A DNA stretch of 64,000 bases from Balneolaceae bacterium (GCA_006969905.1 CP030887.1:2964730-3028729), one strand, 5' to 3'. Counted from the stretch's first letter, positions 27,009 through 37,433 are shown. Notes: generated by a model not told the origin, from the sequence alone. Translations and numbers: made by a program.

Positions 27009-30000
27009 TAATTATTACCCTTATATAATATGTCAATATCAAGCAGGTTAATTGAATCAGCTCTCAGGTACTTAAATAGTACTTTTGAGTTGTCCAGCCC
27101 GCTTGTGTAGTTGCTGATACTTATTCTGTGTTCTACAATACCCCATTTGACCAGGTAGTCTTTAATACCGGCCATTCTCTGCTGCCCCAATCTGCTGCCG
27201 TCTGCTCTTAATTCAAGAGAAGCACCCCTGTTATTTCTTAAATAAGAACCTATCCTGGATAGTATAGCCTGGTTCTCATTGCTGAGTGTTGTGTTTCTTG
27301 CTCCGTATTCCATGCGATCAGGCACTACATAAGTTTGAGACAAGTCACGCAGCAAAATGTAGTCGTCTCGTTTTTTGAGAACATCCAGCATGTTCATCAT
27401 CATACCATAAGCCTGCTCATCACCTTTAAACTTCACATCATCCGATTGTTCAATAATTTCCAGTAGCTGAGGTTTGGTATAATCAAAGTTTACAACCATT
27501 GGGTTAGCATGATCTGACTCAACAAATCGTACCCGGTCTTCATCAATACCGTTAAATACCATTTCCGCAGCTATCAGTTCTTTTATGTTCTCAAAATCAG
27601 ACTGCTTCGAAATGTGTACGGTAAGGTCGATTTCAAAATATTCTGTAAGTGCTATAGCAATACGCTCAAGCATGTAGCTGTTGATCGGGCTTAACTGCTT
27701 CATGCCATTCATTAGATTCATGTTGGCAGGAACCGCTTTATGTTCAGAACTGAATACATAGTCCCAACCTCCTACTCCGGGAATTCTCTGGTTTACCTGG
27801 AGGTCTTCTACCTGGTCAATAAATCGTACATTCATGTTTTCTGCATTCAGGTCGAGTTCAACACGTCTGTTCTTTGCCATATCCACCCTGTCTTTTTCAG
27901 GTGCTGCATTTTTATCAAAGCTCAACCCTTCAAAAATCAGCTTGTCAGGATCAACCCCCGCAGCAACCAGGTAAGCGCGTACTGCTTTTGCACGTCGTTC
28001 GGAAAGCTTCAGGTTATATGCATAAGAACTCTTGCTATCCGTATGTCCGGTAACATTAATTACGTAGTCATCCCTCTCAAATAAGAACTTAGCCACCTTA
28101 TCGAGCATTTGAGCCGCAGGCCTGTTGATGTATGTACTATTATTATCAAAGTGGATTTGCTTAGGTAGCAATGTCATAACTTCAAGCTCTTCGAAATCAA
28201 GATCCCTTGCATTGATACTGGCAGGCTTCAGGTCAGCGTAAAGTGCTTTTATCTCGAACGGAAGAATTTCAAGCGGCTCAGGCTCACATATTTCAATCTC
28301 GCAGGTCAGGTATAAGTTTGGATCAAGGAATTGTTTCTGTTTACGTGGAGCCAGATCCTGGAATAAGCGCTCGTCAAATTTATAACTGAAGCCTAAGTAA
28401 GCTCCTTTTCTCGTATAGGAGTTTTCTGAAAGGTCTTCATCATCATAACCCATGAAGTTGAAACCGGTAGCAATGCGTAAGTTGGTAGCTGCTATAAAGC
28501 CAACTTCAACACCTAAGCCATAATCCTTGGTAGTAAAATCACTGTTGGCCAACAGACTCGCATTAACTCCGGCATCCCATTTCTCATTAATGTCATAAAG
28601 GGCTCTTGTAGAGAATAATTCAAGAAAGCTGAATTCTCTGAAATCAGTATCGTTCTCCACAGCGTACTTTGCTGCAACCCTACCTGAGAATGTCCAGTCA
28701 CTTACCGGGTGGAAATTGGCATGATTTGAGAATACATGAGCAAATGAGTTATAGTCATCACTAATGTTTCTGTCTTTATTATACCTGAACTCATAACGGA
28801 ATAGTGCGTCCCATTTGTTGGTTCTCAGGTCTCTGTAAGCGGCACCCAATCTTAGGCGTTGTTGAATTTTATTCAGGCCACTTTCGCCCGCTTTTTCAGT
28901 AAGTGCCATTATGTTCTTACCTAAGAACGTCCAGTTATCATTAATGCGCTGGCCGTAGCCAATACTATTTATATAGGTACGGTTTGTAGTTGTAAACCTT
29001 CCCTCAGCTCTTGCAGTAGCTTTCCAATTCGGATTAGCCGTGTAATCCATTGAAGTTGAGATCGCTGTACCATCCCCACCTTTAGCACCTGTAACTGTAA
29101 AGATTCTCTCGAATCCTGCATTTACATTAAATCCATCGCTGATCTTAAAATTGTTTCTTAAACCAATTGAAGCCTGACCGCTTTCCCCATCAACCGCATC
29201 ACGAAGCCTGTACTCACTATACACTTCCCCGTTTTTCATATAGTTTGATTTTATACCAAATACCGAGTTTTGTCTCCTCACATTATCGTTAAGGGTGTAT
29301 CTTCCTTCTGCGGTAGAAGCAAATTCGTGGCGGGCATACAGCTTGGCGAAATTATTCAGGTTATAATCACCGCCCAGAGCAAACAGACGCTTATCCGCGT
29401 TGCTTAAATCCTGTTCATACTCTGCGAAAGTGGATAATCCTTCAAGGAAAGGAAGATCAGCCGTAAGCTTACTTCTCAAATTGGTATTCTCATTAACCTG
29501 GAGGTTGTTAGGATCAGTACCTGTTTCCTGTCGGGAATAACGAACACCTACTTCAGTGTTGATGGAGCCCAAAAAGGTTTTCTGAACAGTCATTAACCCA
29601 CCAACTGTTTCACTGCCCGTAGTATCATTTCTTGAGTACAATGCTTCTGCACCTAAGTTTGCAGATTTACCAATGCTTACCCTGCCCCTTACTTTCGCTT
29701 CTGTTCTACCTTTGCTAAGTGTGGTTGAACGGTTTGCAAAATCTTTACCTGATCTTCCCAGCTGAGCAATTACGTTTGCATTTTTGTTCTTATGCTGAAT
29801 TTCCACACGCCCTGCCTGGTCAGTTCCTGCACCATCTGTGATAGTTTGTGCACCTTCAAGGGTGATCTTAGTACCTTTGCTAAGTTCGTAGCTGGCGTTT
29901 ACCGAAGTAAGATTGAAGTTATTATCCGGGTTTTGATCCTGAACAACATTCGCTCCCAATTCTAAACCATCCACCGGTTTTACATTTACATCGGCCCCGG

Positions 30001-33000
30001 CTATCAGGTAATCTTCTCCACCTTTTTCGACCTCGTAAGTAGCGCGAATGATAATTGGATTGAAGTTCTCATCAACACTTGGGATCGGGCTGGTAAATAC
30101 AAGCGTACCAGAAAATGGCTCGATTCCATAGTCTCTGAAACGGGTTAAACGGGTATTACTGATTAGCACATCACTCTGATCGCGGTCGTAAACCAGTATC
30201 TCAATAATCTCACTGTTAAGAATGATGTTATTATCAGGTAACTCATACCGGGAAATCCCCTGGCCTGAAAACTCTCTTACCACACGGCTTGAAAATGCCT
30301 GGCTACCAAATAAGGTGGTTTTCACATTTCCTTTTTCAAATTGAGCTTTAAGCCCTGTTTGTGCCCTGCTGTAATCCCCAAGCTGCCTGTTCTGGTTTCT
30401 TTCCTGGGTTATGAAATCTCCATAAATCGCATAGGTTTTATTGCGATCTACCCTGATATATAACCTTCCTGAACTCTGGGCGTCAAAACCTTTAAGAGAA
30501 GTTTCTCCATATATTGGATAAAATTCATCGGGGCGAATATCACGGAACAGCCGTTCTTCTTCCGATTTTTCGGAATCGAAAGATGCGGTTAATAGTGTGC
30601 TTCCTGCTACTTTTCCTTTCAGGAAGAAAGCCAATCGCCCGTCAGCAGTAAAAGTATCAACACCGTAAGAAAGGGCCGTTAGTTCTCTTTCAAAGCCATC
30701 TGCATTGGTTGAAGAAGTAATATTCAATGGCTCATTAAGGCGGATTGTACCTTCTATAATACCCGCAGCAATAAGAGGCCGAAGGTTCGGAACAAAATTA
30801 AGAGCAGCTTCACTCGAAATAGTACCCAGGCTGGCTGAAACTATTACTTCCATTGGATCAATAGGGGCAGCAACTGCATATTGGCCACGCCCGTTTACCA
30901 AAGTAACCTGCGTACCTTGTTCATTCGAGTTTTCATCATCAACCAACCACTTACCTTCACTCAGGTCAAGCGTTATCTGGTATTCGGAACCCAGGTGAAT
31001 ACCATTTTCATCCAAAAGTTCTACCAATACAAAAGCTTTGGATTCACCGTCTGCTTCAATATTGTTTTGAGGAATAGTTACCCTTACTTCTTTCGGATCA
31101 CCAGGTGCATAAACCGTGGCTGTTTCTTCTCCTCTCACATTCCCGAAAGGATCTTTAACCTGTAATACCAGTTCATTCTTTCCGGGGTTAAGGCCGAGGT
31201 TCACAAATTCAAGAGCCTGTACACCCGATTCATTATTTACCTCTGTTCTACCTACTGATTCGACACCCATCAAATCCTCATTCACATACAGGTATAAAGT
31301 AGCACTGGCGTTAGATTTTACGAATAACCTCAGGCTTGTAGAAGTAAGCGTATCTCCGTGTGCTATATTCAGGAATTCGAGTTTTTGATCACCGCTTTCG
31401 GCTGCTTCAAAAAGAATATCTCTTTCTTCTGATATTACTTCCTCAACTGTTTCAATTTGCTGGTCAGCTGAAGAACCCGGGCCTTGTGTTGCTATTTCTT
31501 TAACCGAGCCCGCGTCAACTACACCGCTTACGTTTCCATATCGTCCCTGACGGCCTACGCGCTGATCTTCAAAAGCCAGGTTTTGGCTAATTGCTCCTTT
31601 AAGCTCTCCGTCACCTTTCGAAAAAGCTTCTACTCTCAATGCTATTTCTTCTTCAATAGTACCTTCTTCGCAATTACAGATGGCAAAATCGGCCCGGTGA
31701 AGTTCTCCGTTTTTAAGATCCACGAACCTGCTTGAAGGATCATTAGCATGCCTGTTATCCAGAACACCTAATCTTGAACCCCGGGGAAGTGTAGTGTTGT
31801 CTAGTTTAAGAACATGTTTGTTGGGGCTGATTCCATAAAATGTGTACTTACCATGTTCATCAGTAACCACATAAGAGCCTGTTTCCAGGTATAAGCGGAC
31901 ACCAGGAACTCCTTTTTCTCCCGTATCCTGCACATTATTGAGATTACAATCTGCAAAAACTTTACCTACTATAAATGCATCTGTACTGAATACTCCGCCT
32001 TCAACCTCAACCTTCACTTTTGAAGGAAGACTTTGACGAACAATCACACCTTCTTCACTGCTTGAGACAGCCACGTTGGTCCCGTCTCCACGCTCAGCCC
32101 CTGGGCCAACGTACACCTTATAAGTAAGGTCAACAGACTCTAATGGCTCTAATGTCCCGATATTAAATAGTAAAGTAGGCCCGCTACCTCCGGCCGGATC
32201 TTCAAAAGCTTCCCCGCCAAGCCTTGCCGAGCCTAATTGATATTCAAAACCAAATGGCAATGTATCTTCTACCATAATAGAATCCACATTGTTTACGGCT
32301 TCGCTGGAAATAGTGATGGTGTAGGTCAGGTATTCACCAATCTCTACAGTGGATTTATCAACTGACTTATTCGTGAACAGTACATTGGTTCCGGTTGGAT
32401 CAATAGGAATATCATTCTCAATGGCTTCCGCATTTTCCATAATCTGATAGGCACCACCATAAGAAAGAGAGTCATTTATAATGCGCTCCGGATTTAACAG
32501 CAACCTGCTTACCTGGGATGGAGCCTCATACCCTCTTGGTGGGATTACTTCGATCATATAAGTACTTGGTAAAATGAACGGGAACCTGTACTCACCGGTA
32601 ATTCCTGTAGTTTGCTCGGCAGCTACTTCTGTGGTACCATCAGCTTCATAAACTTTTGCTAAAGAACCAGCAGCGCCACCATTACCTGCCCCGGTAATAT
32701 CAATAAGCCTTACAATAGCACCTTCAACAGGATTATTGCTCTCTGAATCAAAAACAACCCCAAACGGATCAAGAACAACGCGGGTTGAGATTACCGCGTT
32801 GTCTGTTTTGGAGTTCTGGCAATCTAAAACTGCAACTAGTTCGTCCTCTTCTAATACTTCAAGTATTTCATTTCCAGATACCTGATCAAAGTCTGCGGCA
32901 TTCCTGGTTGGTATTGGGTTGTCTACCCTGAAAACTCCGCTATTGCGTGCAGTTTCAGTCACCATAAACACTTCCATATCATCCGTTAGGCGGGAAGTGA

Positions 33001-34189
33001 TTTCAATTAATGCCATTTCAATAGTGGCAGGATCTTCGTTACAGGCACCTGCATTTGCCTGTAAGAATAATGGACGGCCTATGGTTGAAGTGTTGGTTTT
33101 TTGCCCAAAAGTTTCATCTGTATAGTAGTCAATTTCAGCATCGGCATCTTCCAAAGGAGCAATGACCTCCTGCGAAGCAGCTGCCCTGGTAACTGTGCCC
33201 TCAAAATCGGTATAAGCAACCTCAGCTACATTAAATATAGAGTCAGTAGCAGCTTCATTTATGCGCACACTAAATGTAAGTGCAAATTCTTCGTTTACCT
33301 CAAGTGAATCATAAACCACCGCTATTTCATCAACCTCACCCAAGTCAGAAGGTGGTGTTGTTGTATAACTTAGTTCCGGATTGCCAAAAATATGGTATAC
33401 TGGCGTTCCCTTTGGAACATCAACAAAAGAATCAAAGATAGTATTAGTTGGTACCCTGTCCCTAAGAAGTACTTTCTTCTGAACTGTGCCATCTATGGTA
33501 ACATCAGTACCAAAAGCTGTTACATCACCAATATTTTTACCATCCAGTATGTAGTTGAAAGGCTCGCCTCTTTCAAAAACACTTCCTTCTTCAAAGGCTT
33601 TATTAAGATTAAGAACAGTACCCCTTAGGATATTTACAGTATCTACCTGGGTTAAAGTAAAATCACTTCCGATCTGTTTTGCTACCACCGAAACAAACGC
33701 AGTTGAAAGGGTATCTTCTGCGCTATCAATTTCTCCTCTAAAGGTAAATTCAAAGGTTTCTCCCGCACCCAAAGTCACTACCGTATGAGCAGTATCTGTG
33801 TTTACAGTGCCCTTCTGCTTTTGCTCTGAAATAATACTCAGGTTTTGTAAGTCAAAATCATCTTCTCTCTGGTTGTAGATAAGGATATCGAACGAAGCAG
33901 GAATTTCTCCCTGGTTGGTAAGGAAGTGGGTAAACTCGATGCTGCTTCCTCTCAGCTCTCTGACTGTATAGTTAGGGAACAGATCAAAGTCATCATTATT
34001 AATCTGGGTAAGATCAATAAGTACAGCATTAGAGTTAACACTTCCTTGTCCGTGAATACCATTATAGGTTCCGCTGGCAATGTTTTCGATTTGACTATTC
34101 GCCGGTGGTGGTCCGTCCTGAGCATATACTTCCCCTAAGCCTGCTACAAGAGCAGAAAGGAGAATGATATGTTTCAGGAGGTTTTTCAT
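27008..34189 (-). CDS. Outer-membrane barrel protein with DUF11, SdrD-B and OmpA-type peptidoglycan domains (2393 aa)
   Basis: A signal peptide (about 1-24) precedes an N-terminal DUF11-like part. A carboxypeptidase-regulatory-like domain (about 490-570), a DUF11 repeat (near 605-700) and an SdrD-B-like domain (about 743-810) follow. Ig-like segments lead to roughly 1190-1955, a long run of amphipathic strands with alternating aromatic residues, which looks like a large outer-membrane barrel. An OmpA-type domain follows (about 2008-2120; IHFDNNSTYINRP, VTGHTDSKSSYAYN, LSERRAKAVRAYL). A degenerate second OmpA-like copy sits near the C-terminus (LELRADGSRLGQQRM). The protein could anchor or export the other surface proteins of the operon while holding peptidoglycan. 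It is co-transcribed with the genes on both sides. Confidence 0.85.
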   Translation of the reverse strand: MKNLLKHIILLSALVAGLGEVYAQDGPPPANSQIENIASGTYNGIHGQGSVNSNAVLIDLTQINNDDFDLFPNYTVRELRGSSIEFTHFLTNQGEIPASFDILIYNQREDDFDLQNLSIISEQKQKGTVNTDTAHTVVTLGAGETFEFTFRGEIDSAEDTLSTAFVSVVAKQIGSDFTLTQVDTVNILRGTVLNLNKAFEEGSVFERGEPFNYILDGKNIGDVTAFGTDVTIDGTVQKKVLLRDRVPTNTIFDSFVDVPKGTPVYHIFGNPELSYTTTPPSDLGEVDEIAVVYDSLEVNEEFALTFSVRINEAATDSIFNVAEVAYTDFEGTVTRAAASQEVIAPLEDADAEIDYYTDETFGQKTNTSTIGRPLFLQANAGACNEDPATIEMALIEITSRLTDDMEVFMVTETARNSGVFRVDNPIPTRNAADFDQVSGNEILEVLEEDELVAVLDCQNSKTDNAVISTRVVLDPFGVVFDSESNNPVEGAIVRLIDITGAGNGGAAGSLAKVYEADGTTEVAAEQTTGITGEYRFPFILPSTYMIEVIPPRGYEAPSQVSRLLLNPERIINDSLSYGGAYQIMENAEAIENDIPIDPTGTNVLFTNKSVDKSTVEIGEYLTYTITISSEAVNNVDSIMVEDTLPFGFEYQLGSARLGGEAFEDPAGGSGPTLLFNIGTLEPLESVDLTYKVYVGPGAERGDGTNVAVSSSEEGVIVRQSLPSKVKVEVEGGVFSTDAFIVGKVFADCNLNNVQDTGEKGVPGVRLYLETGSYVVTDEHGKYTFYGISPNKHVLKLDNTTLPRGSRLGVLDNRHANDPSSRFVDLKNGELHRADFAICNCEEGTIEEEIALRVEAFSKGDGELKGAISQNLAFEDQRVGRQGRYGNVSGVVDAGSVKEIATQGPGSSADQQIETVEEVISEERDILFEAAESGDQKLEFLNIAHGDTLTSTSLRLFVKSNASATLYLYVNEDLMGVESVGRTEVNNESGVQALEFVNLGLNPGKNELVLQVKDPFGNVRGEETATVYAPGDPKEVRVTIPQNNIEADGESKAFVLVELLDENGIHLGSEYQITLDLSEGKWLVDDENSNEQGTQVTLVNGRGQYAVAAPIDPMEVIVSASLGTISSEAALNFVPNLRPLIAAGIIEGTIRLNEPLNITSSTNADGFERELTALSYGVDTFTADGRLAFFLKGKVAGSTLLTASFDSEKSEEERLFRDIRPDEFYPIYGETSLKGFDAQSSGRLYIRVDRNKTYAIYGDFITQERNQNRQLGDYSRAQTGLKAQFEKGNVKTTLFGSQAFSSRVVREFSGQGISRYELPDNNIILNSEIIEILVYDRDQSDVLISNTRLTRFRDYGIEPFSGTLVFTSPIPSVDENFNPIIIRATYEVEKGGEDYLIAGADVNVKPVDGLELGANVVQDQNPDNNFNLTSVNASYELSKGTKITLEGAQTITDGAGTDQAGRVEIQHKNKNANVIAQLGRSGKDFANRSTTLSKGRTEAKVRGRVSIGKSANLGAEALYSRNDTTGSETVGGLMTVQKTFLGSINTEVGVRYSRQETGTDPNNLQVNENTNLRSKLTADLPFLEGLSTFAEYEQDLSNADKRLFALGGDYNLNNFAKLYARHEFASTAEGRYTLNDNVRRQNSVFGIKSNYMKNGEVYSEYRLRDAVDGESGQASIGLRNNFKISDGFNVNAGFERIFTVTGAKGGDGTAISTSMDYTANPNWKATARAEGRFTTTNRTYINSIGYGQRINDNWTFLGKNIMALTEKAGESGLNKIQQRLRLGAAYRDLRTNKWDALFRYEFRYNKDRNISDDYNSFAHVFSNHANFHPVSDWTFSGRVAAKYAVENDTDFREFSFLELFSTRALYDINEKWDAGVNASLLANSDFTTKDYGLGVEVGFIAATNLRIATGFNFMGYDDEDLSENSYTRKGAYLGFSYKFDERLFQDLAPRKQKQFLDPNLYLTCEIEICEPEPLEILPFEIKALYADLKPASINARDLDFEELEVMTLLPKQIHFDNNSTYINRPAAQMLDKVAKFLFERDDYVINVTGHTDSKSSYAYNLKLSERRAKAVRAYLVAAGVDPDKLIFEGLSFDKNAAPEKDRVDMAKNRRVELDLNAENMNVRFIDQVEDLQVNQRIPGVGGWDYVFSSEHKAVPANMNLMNGMKQLSPINSYMLERIAIALTEYFEIDLTVHISKQSDFENIKELIAAEMVFNGIDEDRVRFVESDHANPMVVNFDYTKPQLLEIIEQSDDVKFKGDEQAYGMMMNMLDVLKKRDDYILLRDLSQTYVVPDRMEYGARNTTLSNENQAILSRIGSYLRNNRGASLELRADGSRLGQQRMAGIKDYLVKWGIVEHRISISNYTSGLDNSKVLFKYLRADSINLLDIDILYKGNN

Positions 34190-34219
34190 CTTTAAAAGGA
34201 GGAAGGGGTTTCACCCCCT
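34190..34219 (-). promoter_or_regulatory. Leader of the barrel gene: small hairpin and CCUCCUUU tract before the AUG
   Basis: Between the genes, the mRNA reads CCUUCCUCCUUUUAAAG directly before the AUG at 34189. CCUCCUUU equals the usual anti-Shine-Dalgarno tail of 16S rRNA rather than a Shine-Dalgarno sequence. Just upstream AGGGG (34204-34208) and CCCCT (34215-34219) can form a short hairpin. This may tune translation between two highly unequal products, or may be chance. Confidence 0.3.
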
Positions 34220-34243
34220 ACCTCATAGGGTTAATGCAAACTT

Positions 34244-36880
34244 TTAATTGTCATTGATTCGAACGGCAAAGATGACAATGACGTCATCATCACTTGAGTC
34301 GAGTTTGTCAATGCGGATACTAATCGTTCCGGTACCGTTGTTGGCTGGCTCTGAAACGATGTATGGAGCCAGGTCTCCTGCAGTGCCAGCGAAATTGGCT
34401 GCGTTAAACTCAAGGCTCACCATTCCTACTTTTTTGGTAAAAGAAGGTGTAGAATCGCTGATGTCGATATCAGTGATTGCATTAGATCCATCATTGTATA
34501 CTACCAGGCGGTAATACACAGTATCGCCCGGAGCCTGAGAAAGGTTAGCTTGTGTATAAGCTACATTGGCTGAATCCGGAGTTTGATACTTATCAATTCT
34601 AAGTACCCCTGTTTGTACAGTTACCTGATCGGTATTTACCAAATTGGCAACATTACCCTGGGTGTCAGATACTGTAATAGTAGTAGTGTTGTTGTCATTA
34701 ACATTTGCACCACCAGGAGCAGTGATTTTTACGATGAACTGAATATCGTCACCGAAATTAAGTGCACCTACCGTATTTGGAAGATCCCTGGCACCATCTG
34801 CTGCACTTGTTATCAAAGAGTCGGCAGGATCAATGATGCCGTCTTCATCAAAGTCAAGGTATATCTGAGCAGTAAATCCGGCAGCACTATTTGTAAGGGT
34901 TACTTCAAATAGCGAGTTAGATCCATCATTCTCACTTACGTTAGAGTTTACCGCAAGAGTATGTGTGAATGTTTGTGAACCACCCGGGAAAATAGTACCG
35001 GTCTGCGAATCCTGAAGCGTAACACTTTGGTTAGTCAACACAGTAACCTGATCATGGATAACATCGGCCGCCAGTGTTGTTCCAGAGCGTACCCTGAAAT
35101 AAAGAGCTACATCGCCCGGAGAAAAACCAGCCGGAACTGTAACACTTGCTGTAACCTGTTTACTTGCACCTGCCGCCAGGTTACCAGTTGTTGTAATGAT
35201 GTTGTTACCGTTAGAAGGATCCTTAAATACAACACTCCAACCGGTTGGTAAAGTGAGTGTACCGAAAGTGTTATCTGTACTTGCTGCAAGATTGTAATTA
35301 TCTGCAATGTTACTTGTATTCTTAACGAATAAAGTAAAATCTACTGTGTTAGCAGGAAGCGTTGATAATGTTTTAACAGCACTGGCTTCACCATTGGTAG
35401 TTACACCCTCACCCAATGCGCCTGCATCTCCTGATGCAAAGTCATTAGTAAGATCCACGGTAGATGGGAAAATACCACCTAAAGAGTCACGGATAGTAGC
35501 AAACTTCGAATTATCGCCTGCAGAGGTAAGCGTTTTATCTAAGATAAACGGGCCGCCCGTAGCACTTGCAGGAAGTGTAATTCGTGTGATTACTTCAATA
35601 GTCGCGCCAGGAGCTACACCGGTAACCGTATTCCCTGAATAAGGGTTAGTAGCTACTCCCGAACCATTGGTTTGAAAGAAGATAATCTGGGTACCAGAAG
35701 GGAAAGTACTACCAGACTGAGATATCGTGAAGTTATCCGTAGTAGTACCTGTATTGGTATATCGGTTCAATAGATCAACCGTAGCTCCTTGATTCACAGA
35801 ATCAGAAGAAACTACATCCGGCCCAAGAACAACAATTCCGTAAACTTCATCGATGTTAACATTTACCTGGCCTGTAGAAGCGGTACCTGTAAGGTCATCG
35901 TGGGTAAAGAAACCTTCGTTAGTAATCGTAGCACCCTCAGAACCTGTATTGATCTCTGCCTTAAAGCTGATCGTACCAGAGTTACTTGATGGGATATTGG
36001 AAATCACGTAAATAACAGAATCCGTTGCCCCTGATTTGTACTCGTAGGTAATACCTACCGGATCACCTCCTGCTGCGTCAGTAAGTGGCGAAGCTGTACC
36101 AGACCATGTTGCAGAATTTGGTATGTAGGTAACCTCGGAAGGGAGTTCATCCTTGATTACAAGATTCGTACCCGCAGCATTACCAGTGTTACTATAGGTG
36201 AACGTATATGTAAGCGTATCCCCAACCTCAGCTGTATTGGTATTGGCAGCTTTGGTTACGTTTATAACCGCATCCTCTTCTACTGTACCAATATCGGTAG
36301 CTGTAACTGTTGGTGTTGATCCCACACTACTGGTAGCCGAAACGGTAATGTTCTCCGTATCACCATCTACCGCACTTGAAGGAACAGAAGCTACAATCCA
36401 GATTTTTATTGAATTTGTACCTGTGGCCGGAATACTTACCGGTCCTGTAATCTCATTCCCCAAATCCGGCGCACCACCATTATCACCATAGATCCTGATG
36501 TTAGTGTAGTCAAAATCTCCTCCGGTTGGATTTGCATCAACTGCTGAGATAGTCACGTTATCAGTACCGTTACCGGTATTAGTGATAGTATGAGTAAACT
36601 CAATATTGTTACCCGGACTCACCGTTTTGGAAACTCCATTGGTGATCGTTAAGCCGGCAACTTGTTGCACGATGGTTGTAACGGTGTTCGAAGTTGTATT
36701 CCGAACGTTGTTACCACTATCGGTATAGGTTGCAGATGCCGTATTACCAATTTGCTGGTTTGCGGGTGGTACCTGGGCAAATACATCCATCGATGTTACC
36801 CCGATAAACAAACCGCATAGCATCAACATACCCACAAAGCGAAGTGCTTTGTTACGATGTATGTGTGTTTTGTTTTTCAT
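34244..36880 (-). CDS. Secreted DUF11-repeat protein (about 878 aa)
   Basis: I choose the ATG at 36878-36880, which gives a signal peptide with an n-region of about 16 residues and a cleavage site near VFAQ. An ATG at 36928 with AGGAAC upstream is a possible alternative start. The mature protein begins PPANQQIGNTASATYTDSG and contains DUF11-type repeats such as VTKAANTNTAEVGDTLTYTFTYSN (about 200-330), further Ig-like repeats, and a C-terminal DUF11 copy ending VIFAVRINDN. The product is predominantly beta, Asn/Thr/Ser rich and low in cysteine. It precedes the barrel gene by 54 nt. The protein at 27008-34189 begins with a similar PPANSQIENIASGTY segment, so the two share an N-terminal module. 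Role inferred: surface or fibre subunit. Confidence 0.85.
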   Translation of the reverse strand: MKNKTHIHRNKALRFVGMLMLCGLFIGVTSMDVFAQVPPANQQIGNTASATYTDSGNNVRNTTSNTVTTIVQQVAGLTITNGVSKTVSPGNNIEFTHTITNTGNGTDNVTISAVDANPTGGDFDYTNIRIYGDNGGAPDLGNEITGPVSIPATGTNSIKIWIVASVPSSAVDGDTENITVSATSSVGSTPTVTATDIGTVEEDAVINVTKAANTNTAEVGDTLTYTFTYSNTGNAAGTNLVIKDELPSEVTYIPNSATWSGTASPLTDAAGGDPVGITYEYKSGATDSVIYVISNIPSSNSGTISFKAEINTGSEGATITNEGFFTHDDLTGTASTGQVNVNIDEVYGIVVLGPDVVSSDSVNQGATVDLLNRYTNTGTTTDNFTISQSGSTFPSGTQIIFFQTNGSGVATNPYSGNTVTGVAPGATIEVITRITLPASATGGPFILDKTLTSAGDNSKFATIRDSLGGIFPSTVDLTNDFASGDAGALGEGVTTNGEASAVKTLSTLPANTVDFTLFVKNTSNIADNYNLAASTDNTFGTLTLPTGWSVVFKDPSNGNNIITTTGNLAAGASKQVTASVTVPAGFSPGDVALYFRVRSGTTLAADVIHDQVTVLTNQSVTLQDSQTGTIFPGGSQTFTHTLAVNSNVSENDGSNSLFEVTLTNSAAGFTAQIYLDFDEDGIIDPADSLITSAADGARDLPNTVGALNFGDDIQFIVKITAPGGANVNDNNTTTITVSDTQGNVANLVNTDQVTVQTGVLRIDKYQTPDSANVAYTQANLSQAPGDTVYYRLVVYNDGSNAITDIDISDSTPSFTKKVGMVSLEFNAANFAGTAGDLAPYIVSEPANNGTGTISIRIDKLDSSDDDVIVIFAVRINDN

Positions 36881-36947
36881 GTTTCTATCCTGTTTAGGTT
36901 TAGAATTATTGATTTTTTGATTGTTCATTTTCTGAGTTCCTTTTTGC

Positions 36948-37433
36948 CTATTTGTCATTTACCGTAACCCGGGCGACAAGAATTACACTTTCCCCTACGT
37001 CCAGCGAGTCTATCATCCAGCGCAACCTGCGGTATTCACGGACAGGAACTTCAACAGTAGTTACTGTTCCGTCTGGCTGTCGCACTTGTCGGGTTATAGG
37101 TAGTGGTAGGAATTCAGTACCAGTGCTCGAAAGACTGGCTGTTTCTAGTGCAGGTTGAGCTGAGTCTTTCACATAAGCCATACCCGTAGGAACCGGTAGC
37201 ATTGGCAGTAGATTTGTGATAGGACCTGCATCGTTGTTTGTATAAGTGACCCGGTATTCGAGTAAATCTCCGGGTGTCACTTCTGTTGTTTCTGTAGCCA
37301 CTTCATTTCCCTGCGCATCAACTGTGATCTTATACACAGCAAGCACGGAAGAAACCGGGCCACCATCCTGCGCAAACGACAGCGCAGATATGCTCATAAT
37401 AATCAATGAGATAAATAAAATTTTGCATTTCAT
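36948..37433 (-). CDS. Small secreted DUF11-like protein (161 aa)
   Basis: I start at the ATG at 37431-37433 because it gives a standard signal peptide (MKCKILFISLIIM, cleavage near SFAQ). An ATG four codons upstream is possible. The mature protein is one DUF11-like domain: TPGDLLEYRVTYTNNDAGPI matches the family entry strand, and the end, VARVTVNDK, resembles the C-termini of the two longer secreted products of the operon. It is the first gene of the surface-protein operon and lies 67 nt before the next gene. A small single-domain member ahead of two much larger ones could be a pilot, cap or minor subunit. This is inference. Confidence 0.78.
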   Translation of the reverse strand: MKCKILFISLIIMSISALSFAQDGGPVSSVLAVYKITVDAQGNEVATETTEVTPGDLLEYRVTYTNNDAGPITNLLPMLPVPTGMAYVKDSAQPALETASLSSTGTEFLPLPITRQVRQPDGTVTTVEVPVREYRRLRWMIDSLDVGESVILVARVTVNDK

